The position numbers were made by a program, and so were the translations under genes. A stretch of 42,618 nucleotides of DNA. Origin: an uncultured Lachnospiraceae bacterium. Its GTDB lineage: Bacteria; Bacillota; Clostridia; Lachnospirales; Lachnospiraceae. The stretch is taken from positions 1 through 42,618 of the forward strand of contig CAJUGJ010000026.1 of NCBI GenBank assembly GCA_910586015.1, given 5' to 3'. The notes beneath the pieces were generated by a model, which made no database searches, was not told the DNA's origin, and was given only the letters and a program-made list of their open reading frames with translations. This document shows, piece after piece, positions 24,643-33,403 of the stretch; the stretch's first letter is position 1, and each line of letters opens with the position of its first letter.

Positions 24643-25076
24643 ATGCAGGAATATACTAAACAGAACAAGCGTGTGTGGGAATATAACTCATATGATTTTT
24701 GGTATCAAAACTGTCTACCTAAAGAACCTACAAAGTTAGATTAAAAAAATCCTATTAGACAACTACACAAGGATACAGAATATTTTGATAAATATGAAAA
24801 TATAATAATTGCAAATATATGTGGTTTCTGTGGGAAAAAAGCTATTCCATTGGCAATTTTAGGTACTGATATAACTGTGTTTGATATTGTCTTCATAGAA
24901 GACTGGATTTTGCATTATTTTGACAATATAAATGCCTTTATGCAGTTATCGTAAATATACAATAAATAAATTCAGTTATTAAAAATGGATTTACATTGAA
25001 GCAATTTGACGAATATCCAACTTGGGACAATCAAACTGTTCCGAGAGAAGTTACTTTAGTTGCTATAAAGACATGA
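24643..25076 (+). pseudogene. Dead SAM-dependent methyltransferase
   Basis: The reading starts MQEYTKQNKRVWEYNSYDFW. After a TAA it continues as KNPIRQLHKDTEYFDKYENI, then the SAM-binding segment NICGFCGKKAIPLAILGTD. It jumps by deletion to VFIEDWILHYFDNINAFM and stops again. It resumes in another frame as NGFTLKQFDEYPTWDNQT and ends in VTLVAIKT. The order matches a class I methyltransferase of about 230-250 residues with large pieces missing. It fills most of the otherwise empty 24600-25080 interval. Confidence 0.8.
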
Positions 25077-25124
25077 TTAAGGGTTTTAGATACTTTTGGC
25101 TTTTTATATATTATAGAAGGAGCG

Positions 25125-25209
25125 GTTGCACTAAAAATTGAATATACAAGTATAGGATTGATATAGGACTAAATTTCATATATCTTGTTTTTGATTTTCT
25201 TAGTGCAAC
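25125..25209. repeat. Imperfect 85-bp palindrome
   Basis: Outer arms GTTGCACTAA and TTAGTGCAAC pair perfectly, and pairing continues with interruptions (ACAAG / CTTGT). No coding potential. It may be a miniature element or a terminator-like structure between the dead methyltransferase and the small membrane gene. Confidence 0.5.
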
Positions 25210-25235
25210 AATCCCTAATCCTTTAAAATCCTATA

Positions 25236-25400
25236 TTAAAATAAAATTTCTTTTTTACGTTCTAATAATTTCACTCCATGTACAATCATAAATGCTCCAC
25301 ATAGACAACTAAGTGTACCTACAATTACAACACAGATCCCTACAATCAAATTGAACTTTCCTGCGGAATTCATTGTCTTATAAATTTTTTCTGTTCCCAT
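25236..25400 (-). CDS. Small membrane protein (54 residues)
   Basis: The ATG follows GGAGGAAATTGA. The sequence begins MGTEKIYKTMNSAGKFNL and continues into one long hydrophobic span or two short ones (IVGICVVIVGTLSCLCGAFMI), ending in a basic tail. I recall proteins with this MGTEKIYKTM start in Lachnospiraceae, without known function. It lies 70 nt downstream of pyrE on the same strand and may be co-transcribed. Confidence 0.65.
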   Translation of the reverse strand: MGTEKIYKTMNSAGKFNLIVGICVVIVGTLSCLCGAFMIVHGVKLLERKKEILF

Positions 25401-25470
25401 TCAATTTCCTCCACTTTTCTTTCATTTTTGTATGACTTTTTAAATTTGTAGATATCACACAGATAATATA

Positions 25471-26148
25471 TTATTCTTTTACTCCATATTGTTCGTAATA
25501 TGCGTCAATTTCATTCTTTAACTTATCATCAATAATTATCTTTCCACAATATGGTCTATTATATAAATGTTCTACGACTTCCTGCATTGTGACAATAGCT
25601 GTTGTTACAATCTGATAATTCTCTTCAATTTCTTTTAAAGCACTTTTTGTTCCCTGACCACGTTCCATCCGATCTACAGAAACTACAAGACCTATGATAT
25701 CAACTGCTCCCTGTGCTTTAATAATTGGCATTGTTTCTCCAATAGAAGTTCCTGCTGTTGTAACGTCCTCAATAATAACTACCCTATCCTTATCATATAT
25801 AGGACTTCCTAACAAAATTCCTTTATCTCCATGATCTTTTATTTCCTTTCGATTACTACAATAACGAATATCTGCACCATAGAGTTCGGAAAGAGAAATC
25901 GCAGTCGTTACGCTAAGTGGAATTCCCTTATAAGCTGGTCCAAATAGTACATCAAATTCATGTCCATATTTTTGTTCTATTGCTCTTGCGTAATATTCTC
26001 CTAATTTTTTTAATTGAGAACCTGTTTGATAAAAACCTGTATTTACAAAAAAAGGAGTTTTTCTTCCACTCTTTGTTACAAAATCTCCAAATTTCAAAAC
26101 ACCACATTCTACCATAAACTCAATAAATTCTTGTTTATATATTTCCAT
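25471..26148 (-). CDS. pyrE: Orotate phosphoribosyltransferase
   Basis: A 225-residue enzyme converting orotate and PRPP to OMP. The PRPP loop VVIIEDVTTAGTSIGET and the substrate segments FFVNTGFY and LFGPAYKGIPL are intact. It is the longer pyrE form seen in clostridia. The start follows AAGGAGGCAAAAGAAT. A strong promoter lies 57 nt upstream. It uses the product of PyrD encoded nearby but on the opposite strand and in a separate transcript. Confidence 0.95.
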   Translation of the reverse strand: MEIYKQEFIEFMVECGVLKFGDFVTKSGRKTPFFVNTGFYQTGSQLKKLGEYYARAIEQKYGHEFDVLFGPAYKGIPLSVTTAISLSELYGADIRYCSNRKEIKDHGDKGILLGSPIYDKDRVVIIEDVTTAGTSIGETMPIIKAQGAVDIIGLVVSVDRMERGQGTKSALKEIEENYQIVTTAIVTMQEVVEHLYNRPYCGKIIIDDKLKNEIDAYYEQYGVKE

Positions 26149-26204
26149 AATTCTTTTGCCTCCTTATCATTTCATTATATTACGTTTTCTTTCTCTTCTA
26201 TATT

Positions 26205-26233
26205 ATTATAATGGCTTGTCTATTAATTTTCAA
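26205..26233 (-). promoter_or_regulatory. Promoter of pyrE
   Basis: On the minus strand, TTGAAA (26228-26233), 17 nt, TATAAT (26205-26210). It is divergent from the galK promoter 62 bp away. Confidence 0.75.
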
Positions 26234-26294
26234 GTGATACTTTCATGACTATAAAAAAGCTACAAATGTCAATAAAAAATTTAATTTTTTCTAC

Positions 26295-26323
26295 TTTACA
26301 AACGACATAATTTTATGTATAAT
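26295..26323 (+). promoter_or_regulatory. Promoter of galK-galE
   Basis: TTTACA, 17 nt, TATAAT, with the -10 box 69 nt upstream of galK. Confidence 0.75.
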
Positions 26324-26391
26324 AAAAACAGAATTAATAATTTAAAACATAAATATTGTTTTTATTTGATTGAAAAGGAGAGGAATGTAAA

Positions 26392-27564
26392 ATGAAGCAG
26401 ATGTTACAAAAAGAGTTTGAAAGAGTGTATGGAGTATCAGAAGAGATACAATTCTTTTTTGCTCCAGGACGTGTGAATCTGATTGGGGAGCATACAGACT
26501 ATAATGGTGGTCATGTATTTCCATGTGCTTTGACAATTGGAACATATGCAGCAGTAAAACGACGTGAGGATCAAAAGTTGAGATTTTATTCAATGAATTT
26601 TTCTCAGTTAGGTATTATTGAGTCTTCGATTGATAAATTACTCAATATAAAAGAAGATGATTGGGCAAACTATCCAAAGGGAGTTTTAAAGACTTTAATT
26701 GATGAAGGATTTTCAGTAACCTCTGGATTTGATGTGGTTTATTGTGGAAACATTCCAAATTCTTCAGGGCTTTCTTCCTCCGCTTCAATAGAAGTATTAA
26801 CTGCTTATTTTGTAAGTAAGATTTTTGATTTTTCCTCAAAGAGTCTTGATATGATAACAACAGCAAAACTATGTCAGAAAGCAGAAAATGAATTTATTGG
26901 AGTAAATTGTGGTATTATGGATCAATTTGCGATTGCAATGGGGAAAAAGGATCATGCAATTTTTTTGGATACTTTCGATCTTTCCTATGAATATGCACCA
27001 ATTCGGTTAAATGATGCAAAGATTGTAATTGCTTGCAGTAATAAAAAACGTGGACTTGGAGATTCAAAATATAATGAACGCAGAAGTGAATGTGAAGCAG
27101 CGTTAAAGAAACTAAAAACGGTACGAAATATTACTTCTCTCGGAGAACTTACTATAGAAGAATTTGAAACAGTAAAAGATGTTATTCAAGATGAAGTAAA
27201 ATGTCGCAGGGCAAAACATGCAGTTTATGAAAACCAAAGAACAATTCAAGCAGTAGAAGCATTAAAAAAGAATGATATTAAACAGTTTGGAAAGTTAATG
27301 AATGAATCCCATCAATCTCTTCGAGATGATTATGAAGTAACAGGAATTGAATTAGATACTTTAGTAGAAACAGCTTGGAATCAATCTGGTGTAATTGGCT
27401 CTCGTATGACAGGAGCAGGATTTGGCGGATGTACTGTAAGTATTGTGAAAAGTGATTGTGTAGAGGAATTTATCAAACAAGTTGGAATAGTCTATAAAGA
27501 AAAAATTGGTTATGAGGCAAATTTTTATGTAGTAGAAGTTGGCGGAGGCCCTTGTAACCTATAA
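26392..27564 (+). CDS. galK: Galactokinase
   Basis: A 390-residue GHMP kinase forming galactose-1-phosphate. The galactokinase signature FAPGRVNLIGEHTDYNGGHV lies near residue 25. The ATP loop is NSSGLSSSASIE, the catalytic aspartate is in CGIMDQFAIAMG, and the C-terminal GHMP motif is MTGAGFGGCTVS. The start follows AAGGAGAGGAATGTAAA. It is followed by galE after 28 nt; galT and a mutarotase are absent. Confidence 0.97.
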   Translation: MKQMLQKEFERVYGVSEEIQFFFAPGRVNLIGEHTDYNGGHVFPCALTIGTYAAVKRREDQKLRFYSMNFSQLGIIESSIDKLLNIKEDDWANYPKGVLKTLIDEGFSVTSGFDVVYCGNIPNSSGLSSSASIEVLTAYFVSKIFDFSSKSLDMITTAKLCQKAENEFIGVNCGIMDQFAIAMGKKDHAIFLDTFDLSYEYAPIRLNDAKIVIACSNKKRGLGDSKYNERRSECEAALKKLKTVRNITSLGELTIEEFETVKDVIQDEVKCRRAKHAVYENQRTIQAVEALKKNDIKQFGKLMNESHQSLRDDYEVTGIELDTLVETAWNQSGVIGSRMTGAGFGGCTVSIVKSDCVEEFIKQVGIVYKEKIGYEANFYVVEVGGGPCNL

Positions 27565-27592
27565 AAAAGTTCATAGATAAAAGGAGGATATT

Positions 27593-28582
27593 ATGGCAGT
27601 CTTAGTTTTAGGAGGAGCTGGGTATATTGGATCGCATACCGTATATGAATTAGTAGATCGTGGGGAAGAAGTAGTTATTGCAGATAATTTAGAAACAGGA
27701 CATTTAGAAGCTATACATCAAGAGGCAAAGTTTTATAAAGGAGATATTCGAAATAGAGCATTTGTAGATGAGATTTTTGAAAAAGAGTCTATCGAAGCAG
27801 TGATTCATTTTGCAGCAAATTCATTAGTTGGAGAAAGTATGATAAATCCGCTCAAATATTATGATAATAATTTATGTGGAACAAAAGTATTATTAGAATC
27901 TATGGTTGCACATGGAATTGATAAAATTGTATTTTCTTCTACAGCTGCTACTTATGGAGAACCAGAACGAATTCCAATTTTAGAAACAGACCAAACCAAA
28001 CCAACAAATACCTATGGAGAAACAAAACTTTCTATGGAGAAGATGTTTCATTGGACAGGGGTTGCCCATAAACTTTCTTTTGTATCTTTGCGATATTTTA
28101 ATGCCTGCGGTGCACATAAAAGTGGAACAATTGGAGAGGCACATCATCCAGAAACACATTTGATTCCATTAATTTTACAAGTACCAAATGGACAAAGGGA
28201 AGCAATTACCGTTTTTGGAGATGATTATGATACAAAAGATGGTACTTGTGTAAGAGATTATATTCATGTGACTGATTTGGCACAGGCTCATATTTTGGCG
28301 TTAGAATATTTAAGAAAAGGTGGAGCAAGCGATATTTTTAATTTAGGAAATGGAGTTGGATTTACAGTAAAGGAAGTAATTGAATGTGCCAGAGAGGTAA
28401 CAAATCATCCAATTCCTGCAATTATCGCACAACGGCGTGCAGGAGATCCAGCAAAATTGATTGCTTCAAGCGAAAAAGCAAAGTCAATTCTTGGTTGGAA
28501 ACCAGAACATGCAGATTTAAAAGAGATTATTGCATCTGCTTGGAAATGGCATAGTACACATCCAAATGGATATGAGAAATAG
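27593..28582 (+). CDS. galE: UDP-glucose 4-epimerase
   Basis: A 329-residue extended SDR enzyme interconverting UDP-galactose and UDP-glucose. It has the NAD motif GGAGYIGSH, a catalytic serine in FSSTAATYGEP, YxxxK in TYGETKLSME, and the late GDDYDTKDGTCVRDYIHV block typical of GalE. The start follows AAGGAGGATATT. Together with galK it forms a short operon ended by a clear terminator. Confidence 0.97.
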   Translation: MAVLVLGGAGYIGSHTVYELVDRGEEVVIADNLETGHLEAIHQEAKFYKGDIRNRAFVDEIFEKESIEAVIHFAANSLVGESMINPLKYYDNNLCGTKVLLESMVAHGIDKIVFSSTAATYGEPERIPILETDQTKPTNTYGETKLSMEKMFHWTGVAHKLSFVSLRYFNACGAHKSGTIGEAHHPETHLIPLILQVPNGQREAITVFGDDYDTKDGTCVRDYIHVTDLAQAHILALEYLRKGGASDIFNLGNGVGFTVKEVIECAREVTNHPIPAIIAQRRAGDPAKLIASSEKAKSILGWKPEHADLKEIIASAWKWHSTHPNGYEK

Positions 28583-28596
28583 GAAAAAGAATAGAA

Positions 28597-28650
28597 AAGA
28601 AGTTATGAAAGATATATCTTAAATGGATTAATTTCATAGCTTCTTTTTTC
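28597..28650 (+). terminator. Intrinsic terminator of galK-galE
   Basis: AAGAAG-TATGAAA pairs with TTTCATA-CTTCTT, and the stem runs into TTTTTTCTTTT. Confidence 0.85.
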
Positions 28651-28701
28651 TTTTATAAGGAAAAATCACTTTGTTTCCAATAAGAAACTGCAAGAAAGAA
28701 C

Positions 28702-28730
28702 TTGACATTACGACAATGATTTACTACACT
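28702..28730 (+). promoter_or_regulatory. Promoter of the signal peptidase gene
   Basis: TTGACA, 17 nt, TACACT, with the -10 box 52 nt upstream of the ATG at 28782. Its position argues against the longer open frame that begins at 28671. Confidence 0.7.
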
Positions 28731-28781
28731 AAGAATAAAGTATTAAAATTGGGGAAAATAAGAAACAAGAGAGGTAATGAT

Positions 28782-29360
28782 ATGGATACAAAATTTGAAG
28801 CAGAACCGAAAGAAGAAGCAGAGAAGAAATGGGAGTCAAAAGGTGTGATAAAAGAGATTTTTAGCTGGATTTTTGTATTAGTAGCTGCTTTTGTTCTGGC
28901 ATATTTTATTACAAATCATGTCATTGTAAAGGCAATCGTTCCAACAGGTTCTATGGAATCAACAATTATGCCAAATGATAAAATTATTGGAAATCGAATT
29001 GCCTATTTATTTTCAGAGCCAAAGCGGGGAGATATTATTATTTTTAAATATCCAGATGATGAAACAGAAAACTACGTAAAACGAATTATTGGATTACCGG
29101 GTGAAAAGATTCAAATTATTCAAGGAAAAGTTTATATTAATGACAGCTTAGAACCATTAGATGAACCATATTTAAAAGAACCTGCGAATTTAGAAGATTA
29201 TGGTCCATATCAAGTTCCAGAAGACCATTATTTTGTTATGGGAGATAATCGAAATCACTCTTTAGATGCAAGATACTGGATTAATACTTATGTATCAAAA
29301 AAGAAAATCATTGGGAAGGTATGGTTTCGGTATTCACCAAGCATTGGAAGTATTGAATAG
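28782..29360 (+). CDS. lepB: Type I signal peptidase
   Basis: A 192-residue membrane-bound Ser/Lys protease that removes signal peptides from exported proteins. An acidic cytoplasmic start precedes one membrane anchor (IFSWIFVLVAAFVLAYFI). The nucleophile Ser57 is in PTGSMESTIMP, the general base Lys100 in YVKRIIGLPGE, and box E reads MGDNRNHSLDAR. The ATG was chosen because it follows GAGAGGTAATGAT and lies below the promoter. Confidence 0.93.
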   Translation: MDTKFEAEPKEEAEKKWESKGVIKEIFSWIFVLVAAFVLAYFITNHVIVKAIVPTGSMESTIMPNDKIIGNRIAYLFSEPKRGDIIIFKYPDDETENYVKRIIGLPGEKIQIIQGKVYINDSLEPLDEPYLKEPANLEDYGPYQVPEDHYFVMGDNRNHSLDARYWINTYVSKKKIIGKVWFRYSPSIGSIE

Positions 29361-29440
29361 AAGTTAAAAATTCAAGTTTGTGTTTGTGTGGCTTTACAAA
29401 CTTGATATATACAAAAAGCTACACAGAAATGTGGAGAAAA

Positions 29441-30301
29441 ATGAGATATGCGGTGGTAACAGGGGCTTCAAGTGGGATTGGAGAAGAGTTTGCAAAAGCG
29501 TTCTATAAAAAAGGATATCGAGTTATATTAGTAGCAAGAAGAAAAGAACGCCTTCTTGCTCTACAAAGAGAACTGACAGCATTAAATGGTGCTGGAGTAG
29601 AAATTATGGTTTGTAATCTAGCACAAGAAGAAGATTGCCGTACTTTAGCAAAAGCCTGTTATGGAAAAAGGATAGATTATTTTGTAAATGCAGCAGGTTT
29701 TGGAACAGTGGGGTGGTTTCGTTCTTATCCATTAGAAAGAGATTTAGAAATGTTGAATGTGAATTTAAAAGCAGTTGTCTTTTTAACAAAACTACTTTTA
29801 AAGTACATGAAGTCTGGAAAGATTATTAATTTAGCAAGTACAGCAGGGTTTTCTCCAAATCCGGGAATGACAGTATATGGAGCTACCAAATCATTTCTAA
29901 TCTCCTTTGGACAGGGAGTAAATTATGAACTAAAACAACAAAAAAGTTTAGTACGTGTTATTACACTTTGTCCTGGACCAGTTGATACAGAATTTGATAG
30001 TAAGGCAGGGAGTATCACTACAGAAAAGAGTAAAATTCGAAATTATTTTAAAATCACCACAAAAGATTGTGTCAAACAGACCTTTTCGGGAATTCAAAAA
30101 GGAAAAGATCTGATTATTTTAGGAAATGCAAACCACTGTTTGAATACAATTTCTAAAGTAATTCCAAGAAATTTTTTACTTGCGGCGAAATGTCGGATAC
30201 AATATGCAAAATTTGCAAAACCACTTTCAGGAGATACTGCTAAAAACAGATTAAAACAAGAACAAAATAGGACAATACAACAAAAAGTCAAACAAAAATA
30301 A
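29441..30301 (+). CDS. Short-chain dehydrogenase/reductase
   Basis: A 286-residue classical SDR from the ATG after GTGGAGAAAA; a start 12 nt earlier is also possible. It has the cofactor motif TGASSGIG with arginines after the second strand (VARRKER), pointing to NADP, and NAAGFG. The catalytic serine is in NLASTAGF and the YGATK pair follows. It has an extra C-terminal tail of about 50 residues, rich in basic and glutamine residues. The substrate is unknown. An inverted repeat CAAGTTTGT/ACAAACTTG (29373-29404) lies between it and lepB. Confidence 0.85.
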   Translation: MRYAVVTGASSGIGEEFAKAFYKKGYRVILVARRKERLLALQRELTALNGAGVEIMVCNLAQEEDCRTLAKACYGKRIDYFVNAAGFGTVGWFRSYPLERDLEMLNVNLKAVVFLTKLLLKYMKSGKIINLASTAGFSPNPGMTVYGATKSFLISFGQGVNYELKQQKSLVRVITLCPGPVDTEFDSKAGSITTEKSKIRNYFKITTKDCVKQTFSGIQKGKDLIILGNANHCLNTISKVIPRNFLLAAKCRIQYAKFAKPLSGDTAKNRLKQEQNRTIQQKVKQK

Positions 30302-30309
30302 GGAAAATT

Positions 30310-31938
30310 ATGAAGATAAAAGCTCGAATATATATATTATTATGTTATCTATGTAGTTTATTTATGTTTTTTCCCTCTTTTTTTTGTATAACAACACAGG
30401 CAGCAGTGAAAGAAACAAAAGAAATGACAGATGTAAGAGTAGGGTTAAAACAACAATATTCCAATATTTCTTCCATTACAATTCAAACAAAACAACTTGG
30501 TATTGGATATTGTATTCAGAATCAATATGTAGTAGATATAGAGTTAAATAGCAGCAGCGGATTTACATTTACACCAGCCCGTGGCTGCTATTATATTTTA
30601 AATAAAACCTATCAGGGATATGAAGCGGCAAAAAAAGTAGCAGATACATTAGAAGGTTTGGGTGTAAACGCCTTTCCAACAGCAATTTATCGGAACTATT
30701 GGAAAGTTTATATTGAAGTAGGTGATAAAAAGAATGCTGCAACTATTGAAGATAAGATTTCGGGAAGATTTGGATTTACTTATACATTCACACAGGATAA
30801 TGGGCACAGAATACAAGTTAAAGCAGATTCTTTTCAATTTTTAATAGATGCAGAAAAAAAACAGGCATATCCTCAATTTAAACCTCTTACAAAAAATAAA
30901 GATGGAGTTGCAGTATTAGATTTAGGAAATAAACAATATCGTGGAAGACTTGAAATTGGAAGATATGGAAATGCTTCTTTAACAGCAGTCAATATTTTAT
31001 ATATAGAATCTTATTTGTACGGAGTAGTTTCCAGTGAAATTCCTTCCTCTTGGCATAAAGAAGCACAAAAAGCACAGGCAGTCTGTGCTAGAAGTTTTGC
31101 ACTTACTAAAACAAAATACTCTGCCGATTCTAATATTTCTTCACCATATCAGTTAGATGATACTACATCAAGTCAAGTATATGGAGGTTATACAGCAGAA
31201 ACTTCTACAGCAAGACAAGCAGTAGATGCCACAGCAGGAGAAGTTATTTTATATCAAAATAAAGTCATTCCTGCATACTTTTTTTCTACAAGCGGTGGAA
31301 GAACAGAAGATGCCTCTAATGTATGGGGAGGAAATGTCCCTTATTTAAAAGGAGTGGCGGATTCTTATGAATATAGTCCTGAAAAAGAACCTTGGATTGT
31401 TACTCATACGAAATCTAGCTTATCTTCTAAACTTTCAAATTATCGGTTGGGAGTTGGAACAATTACTAATATATATCCTGCAATTACTACTGCGTCAGGA
31501 AGAGTGTATCAGCTTCGTGTTATAGGAAGTAGTGGAACATCTGCAGTTCAAGCAGGAGCAATTCGCGAAGTTTTAGGTTTATATAGTACTAAATTTAAAA
31601 TTATTGAATATGGAGATACCCCCGATTTAGTAAATATTTGTTCTGCGTCTGGAAATCGTCAAGTTCAAATTGGAGAAAGCTATCTTTTAAGTGCTAGTGG
31701 AGTGGCAAAGGCTCCAACATTATCACAATATATTGTACAAGGAAAAAATAATTTAAACAATTATCCATCAGAAGCCCCAAAGGATCGCTCTACATATTAT
31801 TTTGCAGGAATGGGTTATGGACACGGAGTAGGAATGAGCCAGTCAGGTGCACTTGGAATGGCAAAAGCAGGGTTTCGTTATCAAAAAATTTTAGAATATT
31901 ATTATACTGGATGTAAGGTTGGAAAGGTTAATTCTTAA
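30310..31938 (+). CDS. SpoIID/LytB-domain exported protein
   Basis: A 542-residue protein with an N-terminal signal sequence (ILLCYLCSLFMFF then an AxA-like TTQAA). A variable N-terminal half follows. The SpoIID domain runs from about residue 210 to the end: YLYGVVSSEIPSSWHKEAQKA, QAVCARSFAL, FFSTSGGRTED and the closing GYGHGVGMSQSGA. SpoIID-type enzymes are lytic transglycosylases on denuded glycan; relatives outside the sporulation locus are cell-wall proteins. It starts 8 nt after the SDR gene and is probably in one transcript with it. Confidence 0.88.
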   Translation: MKIKARIYILLCYLCSLFMFFPSFFCITTQAAVKETKEMTDVRVGLKQQYSNISSITIQTKQLGIGYCIQNQYVVDIELNSSSGFTFTPARGCYYILNKTYQGYEAAKKVADTLEGLGVNAFPTAIYRNYWKVYIEVGDKKNAATIEDKISGRFGFTYTFTQDNGHRIQVKADSFQFLIDAEKKQAYPQFKPLTKNKDGVAVLDLGNKQYRGRLEIGRYGNASLTAVNILYIESYLYGVVSSEIPSSWHKEAQKAQAVCARSFALTKTKYSADSNISSPYQLDDTTSSQVYGGYTAETSTARQAVDATAGEVILYQNKVIPAYFFSTSGGRTEDASNVWGGNVPYLKGVADSYEYSPEKEPWIVTHTKSSLSSKLSNYRLGVGTITNIYPAITTASGRVYQLRVIGSSGTSAVQAGAIREVLGLYSTKFKIIEYGDTPDLVNICSASGNRQVQIGESYLLSASGVAKAPTLSQYIVQGKNNLNNYPSEAPKDRSTYYFAGMGYGHGVGMSQSGALGMAKAGFRYQKILEYYYTGCKVGKVNS

Positions 31939-31975
31939 ATACTAAAACCAACCATATATAGAAATGAGGCTAAAA

Positions 31976-33019
31976 ATGAAACGACAGGATTTTTATTTTG
32001 ATTTACCGAAGGAATTAATTGCACAAGATCCCTTAACAGATCGCTCAGATTCAAAACTTTTAGTTTTAAATAAATCAACAGGAGAAATAACACATAACAA
32101 ATTTTATAAAATAACACAATATCTACAAAAGGGAGATTGTTTGGTATTAAATAATACAAAAGTAATTCCAGCGAGATTAATTGGAGAACGGGTATCTGAA
32201 ACAGAACCAGAAAAAACAGGTGCAAAAGTAGAATTATTGTTATTAAAACGCCGAGAAAATAATATTTGGGAAGTATTAGTAAAGCCCGGAAAAAAAGCTA
32301 GACCGGGAATGATAATTCAATTTGGAAATGGGTTGTTGACTGCAAAAATTTTAGAAGTTGTAGAAGAGGGAAATCGTTTAGTACAATTTTTTTATCAAGG
32401 AATCTTTGAAGAAATTTTGGATAAATTAGGTCAGATGCCACTTCCACCATATATTACTCATGAACTAAAAGATCGCAATCGATATCAGACTGTCTATGCA
32501 AAATATGAAGGCTCTGCCGCCGCTCCAACCGCAGGATTGCATTTTACAGAAGAACTTTTAGAAGAAATCAAGACAATGGGAGTGACAATAGCCACAGTAA
32601 CTTTACATGTTGGACTTGGAACCTTTCGACCAGTAAAAGAGGAAAATATCTTAGATCATCATATGCACACAGAACATTATCAAATCCTTGAAAAAGAGGC
32701 AGAAAAAATCAATACAACCAAACGAAATAAAGGCAGAATTATCTGTGTCGGCACAACGAGTTGTCGTACAGTAGAAGCAGCAGCCGACGAATCTGGTATA
32801 GTACAGGCAGGAAGTGGAGATACAAATATTTTTATTTATCCAGGGTATCAGTTCCGAGTTTTAGATTGTCTCATTACAAATTTCCATCTTCCAGAATCCA
32901 CATTATTGATGCTAGTATCTGCTCTTGCAGGAAGAGAACAAGTGCTAGAAGCTTATAGAGAAGCAGTAAAAGAAAAATATCGATTTTTTTCTTTTGGAGA
33001 TGCCATGTTTATAGTGTAA
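31976..33019 (+). CDS. queA: tRNA preQ1(34) S-adenosylmethionine ribosyltransferase-isomerase
   Basis: A 347-residue enzyme that transfers the ribosyl part of SAM to preQ1 in tRNA to make epoxyqueuosine. The start was set at the ATG after GAGGCTAAAA (MKRQDFYFDLPKELIAQ). Family segments present: LVLNNTKVIPARL, GSAAAPTAGLHFT, TLHVGLGTFRPV, GTTSCRTVE and TNFHLPESTLLMLVSALAG. No tgt follows, which is a departure from the common queA-tgt order. A weak hairpin (GGAAAAA/TTTTTC) follows the stop. Confidence 0.96.
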   Translation: MKRQDFYFDLPKELIAQDPLTDRSDSKLLVLNKSTGEITHNKFYKITQYLQKGDCLVLNNTKVIPARLIGERVSETEPEKTGAKVELLLLKRRENNIWEVLVKPGKKARPGMIIQFGNGLLTAKILEVVEEGNRLVQFFYQGIFEEILDKLGQMPLPPYITHELKDRNRYQTVYAKYEGSAAAPTAGLHFTEELLEEIKTMGVTIATVTLHVGLGTFRPVKEENILDHHMHTEHYQILEKEAEKINTTKRNKGRIICVGTTSCRTVEAAADESGIVQAGSGDTNIFIYPGYQFRVLDCLITNFHLPESTLLMLVSALAGREQVLEAYREAVKEKYRFFSFGDAMFIV

Positions 33020-33039
33020 GGGAAAAAGGAAGTTTTTCT

Positions 33040-33234
33040 TTACTCTGTATTCTTTATTACGATACAACTACTGATTGACAGATTATCATATATAATTGGT
33101 AGAGTTGTAATCATAGGATTTGATATAATATAGCCATCAAAGAAATTCCTTTCTTTGATGGAACTGGCTAAGATAGCTACTAATTCTATATATTTACCTA
33201 GATTTGTCTTAAATTCGGTTGTAGTAACGATCAT
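33040..33234 (-). pseudogene. Truncated Phd/YefM-type antitoxin
   Basis: An ATG after AAAGGAATTATTT opens MIVTTTEFKTNLGKYIELVA, the DNA-binding N-terminus of Phd/YefM antitoxins. After 20 residues the homology is lost. The frame then runs through a 28-bp palindrome and unrelated sequence to a stop at 33040. No toxin gene is near. The remnant is convergent with queA. Confidence 0.65.
33134..33161. repeat. Perfect 12-bp inverted repeat inside the antitoxin remnant
   Basis: CCATCAAAGAAA (33134-33145) and TTTCTTTGATGG (33150-33161) flank TTCC. It lies where the Phd homology stops. Confidence 0.8.
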
Positions 33235-33261
33235 AAATAATTCCTTTGTGTTCAACAATTA

Positions 33262-33403
33262 ACAGCAAGGATTCCCCTTCCTCTTAGATAGGGGAGGAAT
33301 TGCTAGGAACAATTGTAACGACAGTAGCGGGCAAGTATCACCTACTGCCATGAAGCAATCCAAAGAATTGTCTTGCTCTTAACTGCCACGAGTGGATTGA
33401 AAC
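33262..33403 (+). ncRNA. Structured stretch resembling an IS605 end / orphan omega RNA
   Basis: No gene is here. Hairpins: TTCCTC/GAGGAA near 33275-33299, AATTG/CAATT (33298-33314), and CAGTAG/CTACTG (33322-33347). GCTAGGAACAA and a terminal GGATTGAAACAA resemble GCTAGGAACTA and GGTTGAAACAA in the right end of the TnpB element at 21703-21792. No tnpB or tnpA reading is present. It is best seen as a remnant or a non-autonomous IS200/IS605 derivative. The rest of 33404-33544 holds only the next promoter. Confidence 0.45.

Noticed and set aside
28671..28781. Longer N-terminus for signal peptidase I
   Set aside because: It would start upstream of the best promoter, and the inner ATG has the better ribosome site and family-like length.
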